From positions 372,001 through 436,000 of the forward strand of contig NZ_JAJISP010000002.1 in assembly GCF_022132145.1 (NCBI RefSeq): a DNA stretch of 64,000 bases, given 5' to 3'. The position numbers and the translations under genes are program-made. This stretch comes from Pseudomonas sp. MMS21 TM103 (GTDB lineage Bacteria > Pseudomonadota > Gammaproteobacteria > Pseudomonadales > Pseudomonadaceae). The notes beneath the pieces were generated by a model that saw only the letters and a list, made by a program, of their open reading frames with translations, made no database searches and was not told the DNA's origin. Positions 8,959-16,501 of this stretch are shown here, piece after piece. The number at the start of each line of letters is the position of its first letter. Positions within the stretch are counted from its first letter, which is position 1.

Positions 8959-9507
8959 ATGAAAAACGATGTTCTGCGCCTGTTCTTTGCTCTGGGTTGC
9001 CCGCCTGAACTGGCCGAGGGCATCGCCACTTGGCGCAGCAGCCTGCACCTGCCCGGCCGCCCAGTCGCAACAGCCAACCTGCACCTGACCCTGGCATTTC
9101 TTGGCCAGCAACCGTGCGCTCGCGTTGCCCAGATGCAAGACCTGGCGGGCGAAGTACGCGCTACGGCATTCGACCTGCATCTGGATCGCCTCGGACGGCA
9201 GCGCAATGGCCTGCTGTACCTGGCTCCGAGCCACACACCGGAGGCATTGCTGGAGCTGGTTGAGCAGCTGTACAGCAACCTGAGCAGTGCCGCGATCCAG
9301 CTGGACAGCCGACCTTTTCGCGCTCATCTCAGCCTGCTGCGGCACTGCCCCACGCAAGCAATCGACGCGAACCCATCCTTCGATTGGCCGGTATCCCGGT
9401 TTTCCCTGTTCGCATCCGAGCAGAACGCACGCGGCACCCATTATCGGCAGCTGCACACCTGGCCATTATTGCGCGACGAGCAAGAGGGAAGTTTCACCGC
9501 GGAATAA
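8959..9507 (+). CDS. thpR: RNA 2',3'-cyclic phosphodiesterase (2'-5' RNA ligase family)
   Basis: A 182-residue member of the 2H phosphoesterase superfamily that opens 2',3'-cyclic phosphates and, in vitro, joins tRNA halves with 2'-5' bonds. Both catalytic HxTx-type motifs are present: HLTLAF near residue 42 and HLSLLR near 124, the second with Ser in place of Thr, which is common. The ATG at 8959 gives the usual length; an upstream in-frame ATG at 8890 would add 23 residues that do not look like the family. It is followed by a bidirectional terminator shared with doxX. Confidence 0.9.
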   Translation: MKNDVLRLFFALGCPPELAEGIATWRSSLHLPGRPVATANLHLTLAFLGQQPCARVAQMQDLAGEVRATAFDLHLDRLGRQRNGLLYLAPSHTPEALLELVEQLYSNLSSAAIQLDSRPFRAHLSLLRHCPTQAIDANPSFDWPVSRFSLFASEQNARGTHYRQLHTWPLLRDEQEGSFTAE

Positions 9508-9585
9508 ACCGGCGCCCACCAGTTGCCTCGCCCTGCGCTCAATAGCAGCACAGGAGATCCGTAGGTGCCGTGCTGTTCACTCAAT

Positions 9586-9624
9586 AAAAATGCCGCCTTC
9601 CCTTGGCAGGAAAGCGGCATTTTT
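9586..9624. terminator. Bidirectional rho-independent terminator between thpR and doxX
   Basis: AAAAATGCCGC (9586-9596) pairs with GCGGCATTTTT (9614-9624); the stem continues inward by four more pairs after one mismatch. A-run on one side and T-run on the other allow it to end both convergent genes. Confidence 0.85.
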
Positions 9625-9672
9625 CTGAGATGGGAACCGCAGGGCGGCGCCCGTTAGGTTCGGCCGAGTTGC

Positions 9673-10107
9673 TTAGCCGGCGATTTGCTTGTCCAGCGAC
9701 AGCTTGCCTGCGCCCTCGATCAGAACTGCCAGGCTTATCACCAGCAATGCCAAGGCGAATTCATAGCCGTTGTTGCTCATGAAGAAGCCGTTGGCCATGT
9801 GTACGGTGACAATCGCCACCAGCATGGTTACCGCCAGCACTGCCGCCGCCGGACGAGCCAGCAGGCCGACGATCAACGCCAGGCCGCCAAAGAACTCAGC
9901 GCTGCCAGCCAACAATGCCATCAGATAGCCCGGTGCCAGGCCGATGCTCTCCATCCACTGACCGACACCCGCCAGACCATAACCGCCGAACCAGCCAAAC
10001 AACTTCTGCGAACCATGCGCCGCAAAAGTCAGGCCAGCGATGATGCGTAAAATGGTCAGGCCGTAACCTGCTTGAGTAGCGACGACAGATCTGATCAGGG
10101 TGTTCAT
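9673..10107 (-). CDS. DoxX family membrane protein
   Basis: A 144-residue inner-membrane protein with four predicted helices (about 15-35, 55-78, 82-103, 112-132). The start of the domain, GLTILRIIAGLTFAAHGSQKLFGWFGG, is characteristic of DoxX/DoxD-type proteins found in many proteobacteria; members are linked to thiosulfate or thiol redox balance, but the role of this subgroup is not established. It has its own AT-rich upstream region (10108-10206). It is monocistronic by position. Confidence 0.85.
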   Translation of the reverse strand: MNTLIRSVVATQAGYGLTILRIIAGLTFAAHGSQKLFGWFGGYGLAGVGQWMESIGLAPGYLMALLAGSAEFFGGLALIVGLLARPAAAVLAVTMLVAIVTVHMANGFFMSNNGYEFALALLVISLAVLIEGAGKLSLDKQIAG

Positions 10108-10206
10108 GGGCTGAAATCCTTGTGAGTGAGGTGATGGAGCAAAGAATAAACTAATTATCAGATACTAAAAGCCGATAAAGTCGCTTGTTGGTATCGTATA
10201 AATAGA
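10108..10206 (-). promoter_or_regulatory. AT-rich promoter region of the doxX gene
   Basis: The 99 bases between the transglycosylase stop and doxX are distinctly AT-rich. On the minus strand a -10-like TGATAAT lies at about 10154-10160. No strong -35 box can be named, so the exact promoter is uncertain. Confidence 0.35.
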
Positions 10207-11622
10207 TCAATTACGCACACCCACCACTGCCTTCTGCGGCTCCAGCAAATAACGCTCGCGGTCATAGGCAAGGTAGTACTTGTTCACACTGCTGACATAA
10301 CTGACCACGCCCATCCCGACCTGCTCCATGGCGATCCGCTCGACCTGAAAGAACCACTGATTGGGGTTCAGGCCTCGTCGGCGCGCCTCGGCACGCATGC
10401 TCTGCACCCGCTGTGGCCCCATGTTGTAACCCGCCAGCACAAAGGCCATGCGCTCGCGCTCGTTGAGCTGGGGGCTGTTGAAGAAGTTGCGCCGGATCAT
10501 CGCCAGGTACTTGGCGCTGGCTTGCACGTTGTTCTCCAACACGCCGATATTGGCGATCCCGACAGTGCGCGCCGCGCCCGGGGTTATCTGCATCAAGCCG
10601 GTGGCACCACCGGCCCCCCGCGCCGCCGGATTGAGGGTGGACTCTTTGAACGCCAGCGCCGCCAGGAACAGCCAATCGAAGTCCTGCTGCGCGGCATGCC
10701 GCTGCAGCACCGGGCGCACCTTCTCCAGGCGTTGGCGCTCGGTTCGTCCGAGCGGGTAATGCACCCTGTAGAGGCGCCGGTAGACTCGCTGAAAGGCACC
10801 ATCCAGATCGGCCGGATCGCGATAGGCCGCCAGGAAGCGGTCGACACTGGCGCCGAGCATCGGTGCTTCACGTCGCAGGTACCAACGCATGTTGCCGTCC
10901 CTGGCCAGCACCAGGTGCGGCTCCAGGCGCAACTTGGGCATGACCTTGGCCCAGCGCTCGGCAATCGGCTGCTCCACCGCGGTGATGCTATAGATACCAG
11001 CCTGCACCATTTCCAACACGTCCTCGACGGCCAGGCTGGGGTCGACCCACTCGATGATGATCGGAGGTCGCTTGTCCTGCAGCAGTTTCTGGTTGAACGC
11101 CTGCACGGCAACGCCCGCTGCGCTACCGGCCGCCAAGGCCAGGCTGCGCCCGGCCATCTGCTCGAGACTCTGATAACGCCGATCGCCCTGACGCGCCACT
11201 ATGATCAAGGGAACATTGCTGCGGATCGCCGCACTGGCGCTGATACCGTTGCCACCAAGCACACTGAGCAATTCCCCTGGCGCGACAAGATCGCCCTCGC
11301 CACGCTGCAAGGCAGCGAGCAGCTGGTCCTTGGCTTTGGGAATAATCGTCAGCTTGAGCGCGCGGCCATCGCGGGCATTACGATTGAGATACTGCTCGAA
11401 TGCACGCAAGCGATGGTATTCCACCCCAATGCTCTGGCCTTTGATTTCACCGGAGCTATTACGGCTCTGGTTGACCAGCACACGCAGTTCACCGCTGCTG
11501 CGAATGCTCGCCAGATCACGCGCCTGGGTCGGCTGCCGGACCTCCGGCGGCCCAGCCACACGTGCAGCAGCCGACAACGGCAGCAACAGCAAAACACAGA
11601 ACAAAAGCAGCGGGCGCGACAT
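10207..11622 (-). CDS. Membrane-bound lytic transglycosylase, MltF-like
   Basis: A 471-residue periplasmic enzyme that cuts the glycan strand and leaves 1,6-anhydroMurNAc. The ATG at 11622 is preceded by GGAGA; upstream codons in the frame are not used. Signal peptide at residues 1-20 (LLLFCVLLLLPLSAAA). Residues about 45-265 form a solute-binding-protein family 3 domain, as in MltF, which acts as a regulatory module. Residues about 285-430 are the SLT lysozyme-like domain, with the catalytic Glu in AFKESTLNPAARG and the motifs GLMQITPGAA and AGYNMGPQRV. No lipobox Cys is seen at the signal cleavage site, unlike some paralogues. In P. aeruginosa two MltF-type enzymes exist; this resembles the second. 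Confidence 0.88.
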   Translation of the reverse strand: MSRPLLLFCVLLLLPLSAAARVAGPPEVRQPTQARDLASIRSSGELRVLVNQSRNSSGEIKGQSIGVEYHRLRAFEQYLNRNARDGRALKLTIIPKAKDQLLAALQRGEGDLVAPGELLSVLGGNGISASAAIRSNVPLIIVARQGDRRYQSLEQMAGRSLALAAGSAAGVAVQAFNQKLLQDKRPPIIIEWVDPSLAVEDVLEMVQAGIYSITAVEQPIAERWAKVMPKLRLEPHLVLARDGNMRWYLRREAPMLGASVDRFLAAYRDPADLDGAFQRVYRRLYRVHYPLGRTERQRLEKVRPVLQRHAAQQDFDWLFLAALAFKESTLNPAARGAGGATGLMQITPGAARTVGIANIGVLENNVQASAKYLAMIRRNFFNSPQLNERERMAFVLAGYNMGPQRVQSMRAEARRRGLNPNQWFFQVERIAMEQVGMGVVSYVSSVNKYYLAYDRERYLLEPQKAVVGVRN

Positions 11623-11773
11623 CGAGTCTCCACGGCAAGGGCGGCCACCAGGCGGCATTGGCCGAGTGAGACTACCGCAGCGCTCGCCAAGTACCAGGAA
11701 TGCGTGGGGCGCGGAGATTCGCACAGCTCGCTTTCGGATACCAGCCCAAGGAACTACTTAACATTACAAAGAC

Positions 11774-11819
11774 GCTATAAATAACTGTAATTTATAGCTT
11801 TTTTTAAATCAAAAAAGCT
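11774..11819. other. Two overlapping inverted repeats between mltF-like gene and tatD
   Basis: GCTATAAAT (11774-11782) pairs with ATTTATAGC (11790-11798) and is followed by seven T, a terminator-like layout for plus-strand RNA. A second repeat, AGCTTTTTT (11796-11804) with AAAAAAGCT (11811-11819), shares AGC with the first, so the two hairpins compete. This AT-rich island lies 37 bases before tatD. It may be a leader terminator or simply the promoter zone; a -10-like TATGCT is at 11824-11829. Confidence 0.45.
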
Positions 11820-11855
11820 CTGCTATGCTGCCATCCCCAAACCATAGGTCGCACC

Positions 11856-12689
11856 ATGCAACTCATCGACATTGGCGTCAACCTGACTCATCCAAGCCTC
11901 GCCGAACAGGCTGAAGCCCTGCTCGCCCGCGCCTACGCGGCCGGTGTCTGCCAGTTGCTGCTGACCGGCACCAGCCTCGAACAAAGCGAACAGGCTCTGG
12001 AACTGTGCCGCCAGCTGGATGAAAACGGCCAGCGCCTGTTCAGCACCGCCGGCATCCATCCGCACGACGCCAGCAGCTGGAACGCCGACAGCGCCAAGCA
12101 ACTGCAGGCTTTGCTGCGTGAGCCACAGGTGCGCGCCGTCGGTGAATGCGGACTCGACTTCAATCGTGATTTTTCCCCACGCCCGCAACAGGAAAAAGTA
12201 CTCGAGGAACACCTGGCCCTGGCCGTCGACCTGCAACTGCCAGTGTTTCTCCATGAGCGTGACGCCGATCAGCGCCTGCTGGAGATCCTGCGTGACTACC
12301 GCGACCGCTTGCCCGCTGCGGTGGTGCACTGCTTCACCGGAGAAAAACGCGCCCTGTTCAACTACCTCGACCTCGATTTGCATATCGGCATCACCGGCTG
12401 GATTTGCGACGAGCGTCGTGGCACTCACCTGCACCCGTTGGTGCGGGAAATTCCGGTCGGCCGGCTGATGCTGGAAACCGACTCGCCGTTCCTGCTGCCA
12501 CGCAGCCTGCGGCCGAAACCGAAAAATGGCCGCAACGAACCCGCCTTTCTGACCGAGGTACTCAGGGAGGTGGCGCTGCACCGCAACGAAAGCCTGGAAA
12601 CCCTGGCGGCGCACAGCACCGCCTGCGCCAGGCAGTTCTTCAGCCTGCCGGTCGTTGTCGATACCACTGCCGAGCGCGAGGACAACTGA
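11856..12689 (+). CDS. tatD: TatD family metal-dependent hydrolase / DNase
   Basis: A 277-residue TIM-barrel enzyme. TatD proteins are Mg-dependent 3'-5' exonucleases on DNA and RNA with roles in repair. Metal ligands can be followed: the N-terminal strand [12 protein letters not shown] (the TatD branch has N in place of the first HxH), Glu in [14 protein letters not shown], His in FLHERDAD, His in VHCFTGE and Asp in LETDSPFLL. TatD-specific text such as GVNLTHP and AGIHPHDAS separates it from YcfH and YjjV. It stands alone, with the overlapping repeats in its leader. Confidence 0.9.
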   Translation: MQLIDIGVNLTHPSLAEQAEALLARAYAAGVCQLLLTGTSLEQSEQALELCRQLDENGQRLFSTAGIHPHDASSWNADSAKQLQALLREPQVRAVGECGLDFNRDFSPRPQQEKVLEEHLALAVDLQLPVFLHERDADQRLLEILRDYRDRLPAAVVHCFTGEKRALFNYLDLDLHIGITGWICDERRGTHLHPLVREIPVGRLMLETDSPFLLPRSLRPKPKNGRNEPAFLTEVLREVALHRNESLETLAAHSTACARQFFSLPVVVDTTAEREDN

Positions 12690-12782
12690 AGCGTGCGACA
12701 GCGCTTCGTCGAAGACGCCCAGACTCCTCACAGGGCCAACGGCTCTAGCCTGCGCAACGCTTAACCAGAATTGGGCATTTTC

Positions 12783-12809
12783 TAAAGTCCACCCAAGAGC
12801 AGTCGTTAA
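12783..12809 (+). promoter_or_regulatory. Sigma-28 (FliA) promoter for the chemoreceptor gene
   Basis: TAAAGTCC (12783-12790), an 11-base spacer, then GTCGTTAA (12802-12809). The consensus is TAAAGTTT-N11-GCCGATAA, so six of eight bases match in each box and the spacing is exact. Expected transcription start is near 12816, about 100 bases before the chemoreceptor ATG. Confidence 0.75.
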
Positions 12810-12827
12810 CAAGGACGGAGCGTCCTG

Positions 12828-12841
12828 TTGATAGAGATCAA
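12828..12841. promoter_or_regulatory. Perfect ANR/FNR box in the chemoreceptor leader
   Basis: TTGATAGAGATCAA matches the ANR/FNR consensus TTGAT-N4-ATCAA at all ten positions, inside a longer 9-bp inverted repeat (12824-12845). Its centre is about 18 bases after the predicted sigma-28 start. It could block that transcript under low oxygen, or activate a second promoter starting near 12876 (a weak GACAGT -10 lies at 12864-12869). AGGAC-GTCCT at 12812-12826 overlaps its left edge. Confidence 0.65.
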
Positions 12842-12917
12842 CAGGCGCATTGCAGTTTCGCGAGACAGTAGCGGCACTTTGCCAATACCACTTTCGCCGC
12901 CATCAGAAGAAGACACC

Positions 12918-14399
12918 ATGGGCTCTTGGGTTCGCGACCTTTCACTCAAATACAAGTTCTGGGCCGTCAACGCCGTGGCCTTCTTCACCACCCTGCTGCT
13001 GGTGCTGTATGCCCTGCAACTGGAACAACAGGTACGCGTCGATGCGGCCAAGAGTGCCGCGCAAGCGCAGGCCAGGCTGCTGAGTGCCTGGCCGGCAGGT
13101 CAGCCGCTGCCAGGCGGAGCACAACTGCTGCAATTTGCCGATGGCCAGACACCCCCGCTGGCCAATAACCAGGGCGCCAGTCTTAGCCGGGCTCGCGGCT
13201 GGGTAGCCTTGGAGCATGACCCGCTGTCGACGCAAGACGGCTTGATCGGCGCCGAAGTCATCGACCTGGGCCAGGGCCAACGCCTCGCCGTACTGGCCCA
13301 CGCGCCCAGCCTGATGCAGGTAATCGCCGAGCGCGCACCCAGCTATGCGCTGGTTGTCGCCCTACTGATGCTGGCCCTACTGGCGGCCTCGCAACTGCTG
13401 ATCCACTTCCTGTTGAGCCATCTCAACACCCTCAAGGATGTGATGCTGCAGGTAGAGAAAAGCGGCGACCTGGCGGCACGCGTGCCACTCGAGTGCCGTG
13501 ACGAAATCGGCCAGATGGCCACGGCCTTCAATGCCATGCAGGCCGGTTATCAACGTGTGGTCGGCATCGTTGCGCAGACTGCCGCACGCCTGGACGAAGG
13601 CGCCGAGCGCATGGCTGTAAGCATGCGCGACGTGCGCCAGGGCATGCTCGACCAGCAAAGCGAGACAGAACAGGCGGCCACCGCGATCAATGAGATGTCC
13701 ACCACCGTTCACCATATCGCGCAACACACGGCGGATACCCGCGACCAGTCAAAAACCGCCGAGCAACTGGCCGGCAGTGGTCAGCAAGTGGTCGACCGTG
13801 TCGGTCAGTCGATCGCTGGGTTGTCCAGCGGCGTGCAACAGACGGCGCAAATGATCCAGCAACTGGCCGTCGACAGTCAGAAAATCAGCAGCGTCGTCAG
13901 TGAGATTCACGGCATTGCCGAACAGACCAACCTGCTCGCCCTCAACGCCGCCATCGAAGCCGCCCGCGCCGGCGAAATGGGCCGCGGCTTTGCGGTGGTG
14001 GCCGATGAAGTGCGCAATTTGGCCAAGCGTGTGCAGGTATCGACCGACGAGATCACCCGGATGATCTCCTCCCTGCAAAGCGGCACCCACGACGCCGTCG
14101 AGTTCATGCAGGAAAGCTCGCTCAAGGCCGATGACTGCGTGCAACAGGCCCACGCAGCAGGCGAGGCGCTGGTCGCTATCACCGGCTCGGTGGCGCAGAT
14201 GCGCGAGAGCAACACCCAGATTGCGGTAGCTGCCGAACAGCAGAGTCAGGTGGCCGAAGAAATGAACCGCTCCATCGTGAGCATTCGCGACGTCACCGAA
14301 CAGACGGTGCAGCAAACCTCAGGCTCAGCCACCACCAGTTCCGAGCTGGCGGCCTTGGCCGGCGAGCTGAACCGGGCCATTCGCCAGCTCAAGCTCTAG
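12918..14399 (+). CDS. Methyl-accepting chemotaxis protein
   Basis: A 493-residue inner-membrane chemoreceptor that passes ligand signals to CheA/CheW. The ATG at 12918 is used; upstream in-frame ATG at 12828 falls within the ANR box and would add unlike residues. First membrane helix about 13-33, a short periplasmic part of about 130 residues with no recognised ligand domain, second helix about 168-190 ([16 protein letters not shown]), HAMP to about 245, then the signalling domain with the hairpin tip [19 protein letters not shown]. There is no C-terminal CheR-binding pentapeptide. Control by sigma-28 fits a motility gene; the ANR box suggests oxygen-dependent expression. The ligand is unknown. 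Confidence 0.93.
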   Translation: MGSWVRDLSLKYKFWAVNAVAFFTTLLLVLYALQLEQQVRVDAAKSAAQAQARLLSAWPAGQPLPGGAQLLQFADGQTPPLANNQGASLSRARGWVALEHDPLSTQDGLIGAEVIDLGQGQRLAVLAHAPSLMQVIAERAPSYALVVALLMLALLAASQLLIHFLLSHLNTLKDVMLQVEKSGDLAARVPLECRDEIGQMATAFNAMQAGYQRVVGIVAQTAARLDEGAERMAVSMRDVRQGMLDQQSETEQAATAINEMSTTVHHIAQHTADTRDQSKTAEQLAGSGQQVVDRVGQSIAGLSSGVQQTAQMIQQLAVDSQKISSVVSEIHGIAEQTNLLALNAAIEAARAGEMGRGFAVVADEVRNLAKRVQVSTDEITRMISSLQSGTHDAVEFMQESSLKADDCVQQAHAAGEALVAITGSVAQMRESNTQIAVAAEQQSQVAEEMNRSIVSIRDVTEQTVQQTSGSATTSSELAALAGELNRAIRQLKL

Positions 14400-14407
14400 A
14401 CGACAAG

Positions 14408-14439
14408 AAGCCTCAAGCTGCACGTGCTGGAGGCTTTTT
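14408..14439 (+). terminator. Rho-independent terminator after the chemoreceptor
   Basis: AAGCCTC (14408-14414) pairs with GAGGCTT (14430-14436), the loop contains GCACGTGC, and a TTTTT run follows. It lies just after the TAG and before the convergent thioesterase stop. Confidence 0.75.
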
Positions 14440-14448
14440 GTCCACGGT

Positions 14449-15246
14449 TTAACCGAACACCGTGACTGTCTGCCGGCTGATCGCCAGCAACTCACCGCGC
14501 GGGCCCCACAAGGCGGCGGCAATATGTCCGTAGCCGTCGCGGGCGTGTTCGATCTGCGCACGGTACTGGCACCAATCGAGGGTATTCAACTCGGCAACCG
14601 GCTGGATGAACTCGATAGTCCAGGTCAACGAACTGCCCGGTGCTGGCGCAGATAGGTGCGAGAGCACTGCCGGCGGCCAGGCATCGACCAGGGCCAGCAG
14701 GTGCGCCTCGCTGACTGGCTGTACGTCACCTTCCTCGCGCAAGCGCACCCAGCCGCCCATTTCCCGCGAGGGATTGTTGCTGAAGGGCATGCCGCCGATC
14801 CCCCAGCGCATCGCCAGGAATCGCGTGAACTCCGGCGTCACATTGCGCACGTAGGCGAGTTCCTGGCAGTCCTCGACCGGCCTGATCTGCGGCGCGGCTT
14901 CAGCCGCAACCGTGATCGCCGACTCGCGCGCCGCGCCGAAACTGCCCTGCACCAGGGTCACCACCTGACCATTCTGCAGCGCTCGCCCCAGCACCTGACT
15001 GACCGCCTTGCCTTCACGCAACACCTCAACCTGGAAGCTCACCGGTACATCCGGCTCGGCCGGGCCGACGAAGGTGATAGCCAGCGAACGCGGCGGCCGC
15101 CCCGCAGGGACATGAGCACGCATGGCTTCATACACCAGCGCAGCCATCAAACCACCGAAACTGGCCCGTCCCTGCGCCCAGGCGGACGGGATGACCACGG
15201 CCTGCGGCTTGCTGCGAACGGCCTGGAGCAACTCGGAAAATTCCAT
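14449..15246 (-). CDS. Acyl-CoA thioesterase-like protein (double hotdog)
   Basis: A 265-residue protein of the TesB-like/thioesterase family: two hotdog folds in tandem, acting on acyl-CoA esters in the cytoplasm. The ATG at 15246 has GAGGTGG at good spacing; the longer open frame upstream has unlike, Arg-rich text and is rejected as coding. The first hotdog shows GRASFGGLMAALVYEAM and LAITFVGPAEPDVPVSFQVEV, the second SLTWTIEFIQPV and GYGHIAAALWGPRGELLAISRQ, with the trailing 'R-Q' typical of the family. The exact substrate cannot be read from the sequence. It is convergent with the chemoreceptor. Confidence 0.8.
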   Translation of the reverse strand: MEFSELLQAVRSKPQAVVIPSAWAQGRASFGGLMAALVYEAMRAHVPAGRPPRSLAITFVGPAEPDVPVSFQVEVLREGKAVSQVLGRALQNGQVVTLVQGSFGAARESAITVAAEAAPQIRPVEDCQELAYVRNVTPEFTRFLAMRWGIGGMPFSNNPSREMGGWVRLREEGDVQPVSEAHLLALVDAWPPAVLSHLSAPAPGSSLTWTIEFIQPVAELNTLDWCQYRAQIEHARDGYGHIAAALWGPRGELLAISRQTVTVFG

Positions 15247-15621
15247 AACCACCTCAAGATATCTATAGCCGGTGATCTTAGGGGAAATGCCCCATCGTGC
15301 GAAACGGCGTTTCGGCCAATTGAGCCGGGCAAACGGCGCATCGAGCACGGAGCCCCTGCTGGCCTGGTCGGTTAATCCGTTTAGCCTGCACCACCGACGC
15401 CACCACCTGGCAGTCCTGCGAACTGCAGTGGCCGCGGCGCGCGCCCTATGGTTGGGGAGCGGTAGATAAAATGTCGGGAACATTCTCCGCGAGCGGGCGC
15501 GGCCGCCTGCCTGGCTCTCGCAGGCTTGAGCCCAAGACAAGGATTTCGCCCCGAGGTCGGGCCTCCCACGGCAAAGACTCGAGCCTGCGCATTTGAATTA
15601 AGCAATTGACCGGACAGGCGT
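15247..15621. repeat. Intergenic stretch with a REP-like palindrome
   Basis: Some 375 bases between the CHAD gene and the thioesterase gene show no convincing gene; the open frames here are Arg- and Ala-rich noise. On the minus strand 15544-15569 reads GTGGGAGGCCCGACC then TCGGGGCGAAA, which resembles the REP elements (GTGGGAG...GCGAA) scattered through Pseudomonas genomes. A GCCTGC/GCAGGC inverted repeat lies beside it near 15510-15530. The promoter of the thioesterase gene should be at the left end but no boxes stand out. Confidence 0.4.
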
Positions 15622-16392
15622 CTACTCGGCCGTGGGGAAATCCGCTTGCAGCGCCAGCAATGCCAGGTCAGCCGTCTCCTCGGCTGCCTGCAATGCTGTG
15701 CGCCAGGTGGCAACGCACACGGCAAGATCCGCTTCCTGTTCGGCGCGCTGCAGCCACTGCAAGAGGTCATGCCAATCGCCCAGGGCCGACTGCGCCGCCT
15801 TCAGGCGCGCCAGGGTCTTGGCCGACAATCCGCTCAGTTTAGGGTAAGCCTCGGCGCCATAGCGCACACGCTTGATCAACAAGCGCAGGCGATGACGATC
15901 ATGCGCAGGATCGACCAAGGCCTCGGCCAGGCGCCGCTGCTGCTTGGCCAGGCGTCGCCTGACCCGTTTAGCCAGGCCACGCAGCTCAGCGTCCGCCGCC
16001 GCTTGGCGCCACAACTGCGGCCACTGGTCCAGCGCCTCGAACAGCGCCGGCAGCGCATCACCATCCAGCAACGCCGCATAGCCGGCGAGCAAGCGCGACT
16101 GACGCAGGTTGACCGCGTCACGCCGACCCTGACTCTGCAAATGGGCGAGCAACACCTCGAGTTCACGCAACGGCCCGCTGCTTCGCCCAAGCTCGGCCGC
16201 TTGTTGCTGCAGCGCAGCGCACGCAGGCACTCCGCGCAGCGGCTGCAGCAGGCTGCGCAGCTTGCGCAGAGCAATGCGCAGGTCATGCAGGGCTTCAGAA
16301 TCGGTCTTGGCCAGCAACCGCTCGCGGCAGGCATACAGCGTGACCTGCAGACGCAGAACCTGCTGCAACTCGCCCTCGATAAAGCACCCCAT
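15622..16392 (-). CDS. CHAD domain protein
   Basis: A 256-residue alpha-helical protein with a CHAD (conserved histidine alpha-helical) domain across its length. The recurring signature is seen at SEALHDLRIALRKLRSLL (about 32-49) and again at HDRHRLRLLIKRVRYGAE (about 165-182), with the conserved His and basic residues that bind polyphosphate in characterised CHAD proteins. Such proteins are associated with polyphosphate granules. It lacks the CYTH triphosphatase domain often fused or adjacent. It lies 109 bases after the tgpA operon on the same strand. Confidence 0.85.
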   Translation of the reverse strand: MGCFIEGELQQVLRLQVTLYACRERLLAKTDSEALHDLRIALRKLRSLLQPLRGVPACAALQQQAAELGRSSGPLRELEVLLAHLQSQGRRDAVNLRQSRLLAGYAALLDGDALPALFEALDQWPQLWRQAAADAELRGLAKRVRRRLAKQQRRLAEALVDPAHDRHRLRLLIKRVRYGAEAYPKLSGLSAKTLARLKAAQSALGDWHDLLQWLQRAEQEADLAVCVATWRTALQAAEETADLALLALQADFPTAE

Positions 16393-16501
16393 GGAATCTT
16401 CCCTTCCAGCCCGTTAGAACTGCCAGCTTAGCAGCGTAAGTCGACCTGGGCGGCGCTCCGTTCGCAGCGCAGCGACAGCCCGCCAGATTGGTGCCGCCCG
16501 A

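Noticed and set aside
10522..11784. Plus-strand open frame of 420 residues opposite the MltF-like gene
   Set aside because: No ribosome site or domain; the minus strand encodes a clear SLT enzyme.
15247..15540. Upstream extension of the thioesterase-like gene (98 more residues)
   Set aside because: Arg-rich, unlike the family, and the ATG at 15246 has a good ribosome site.
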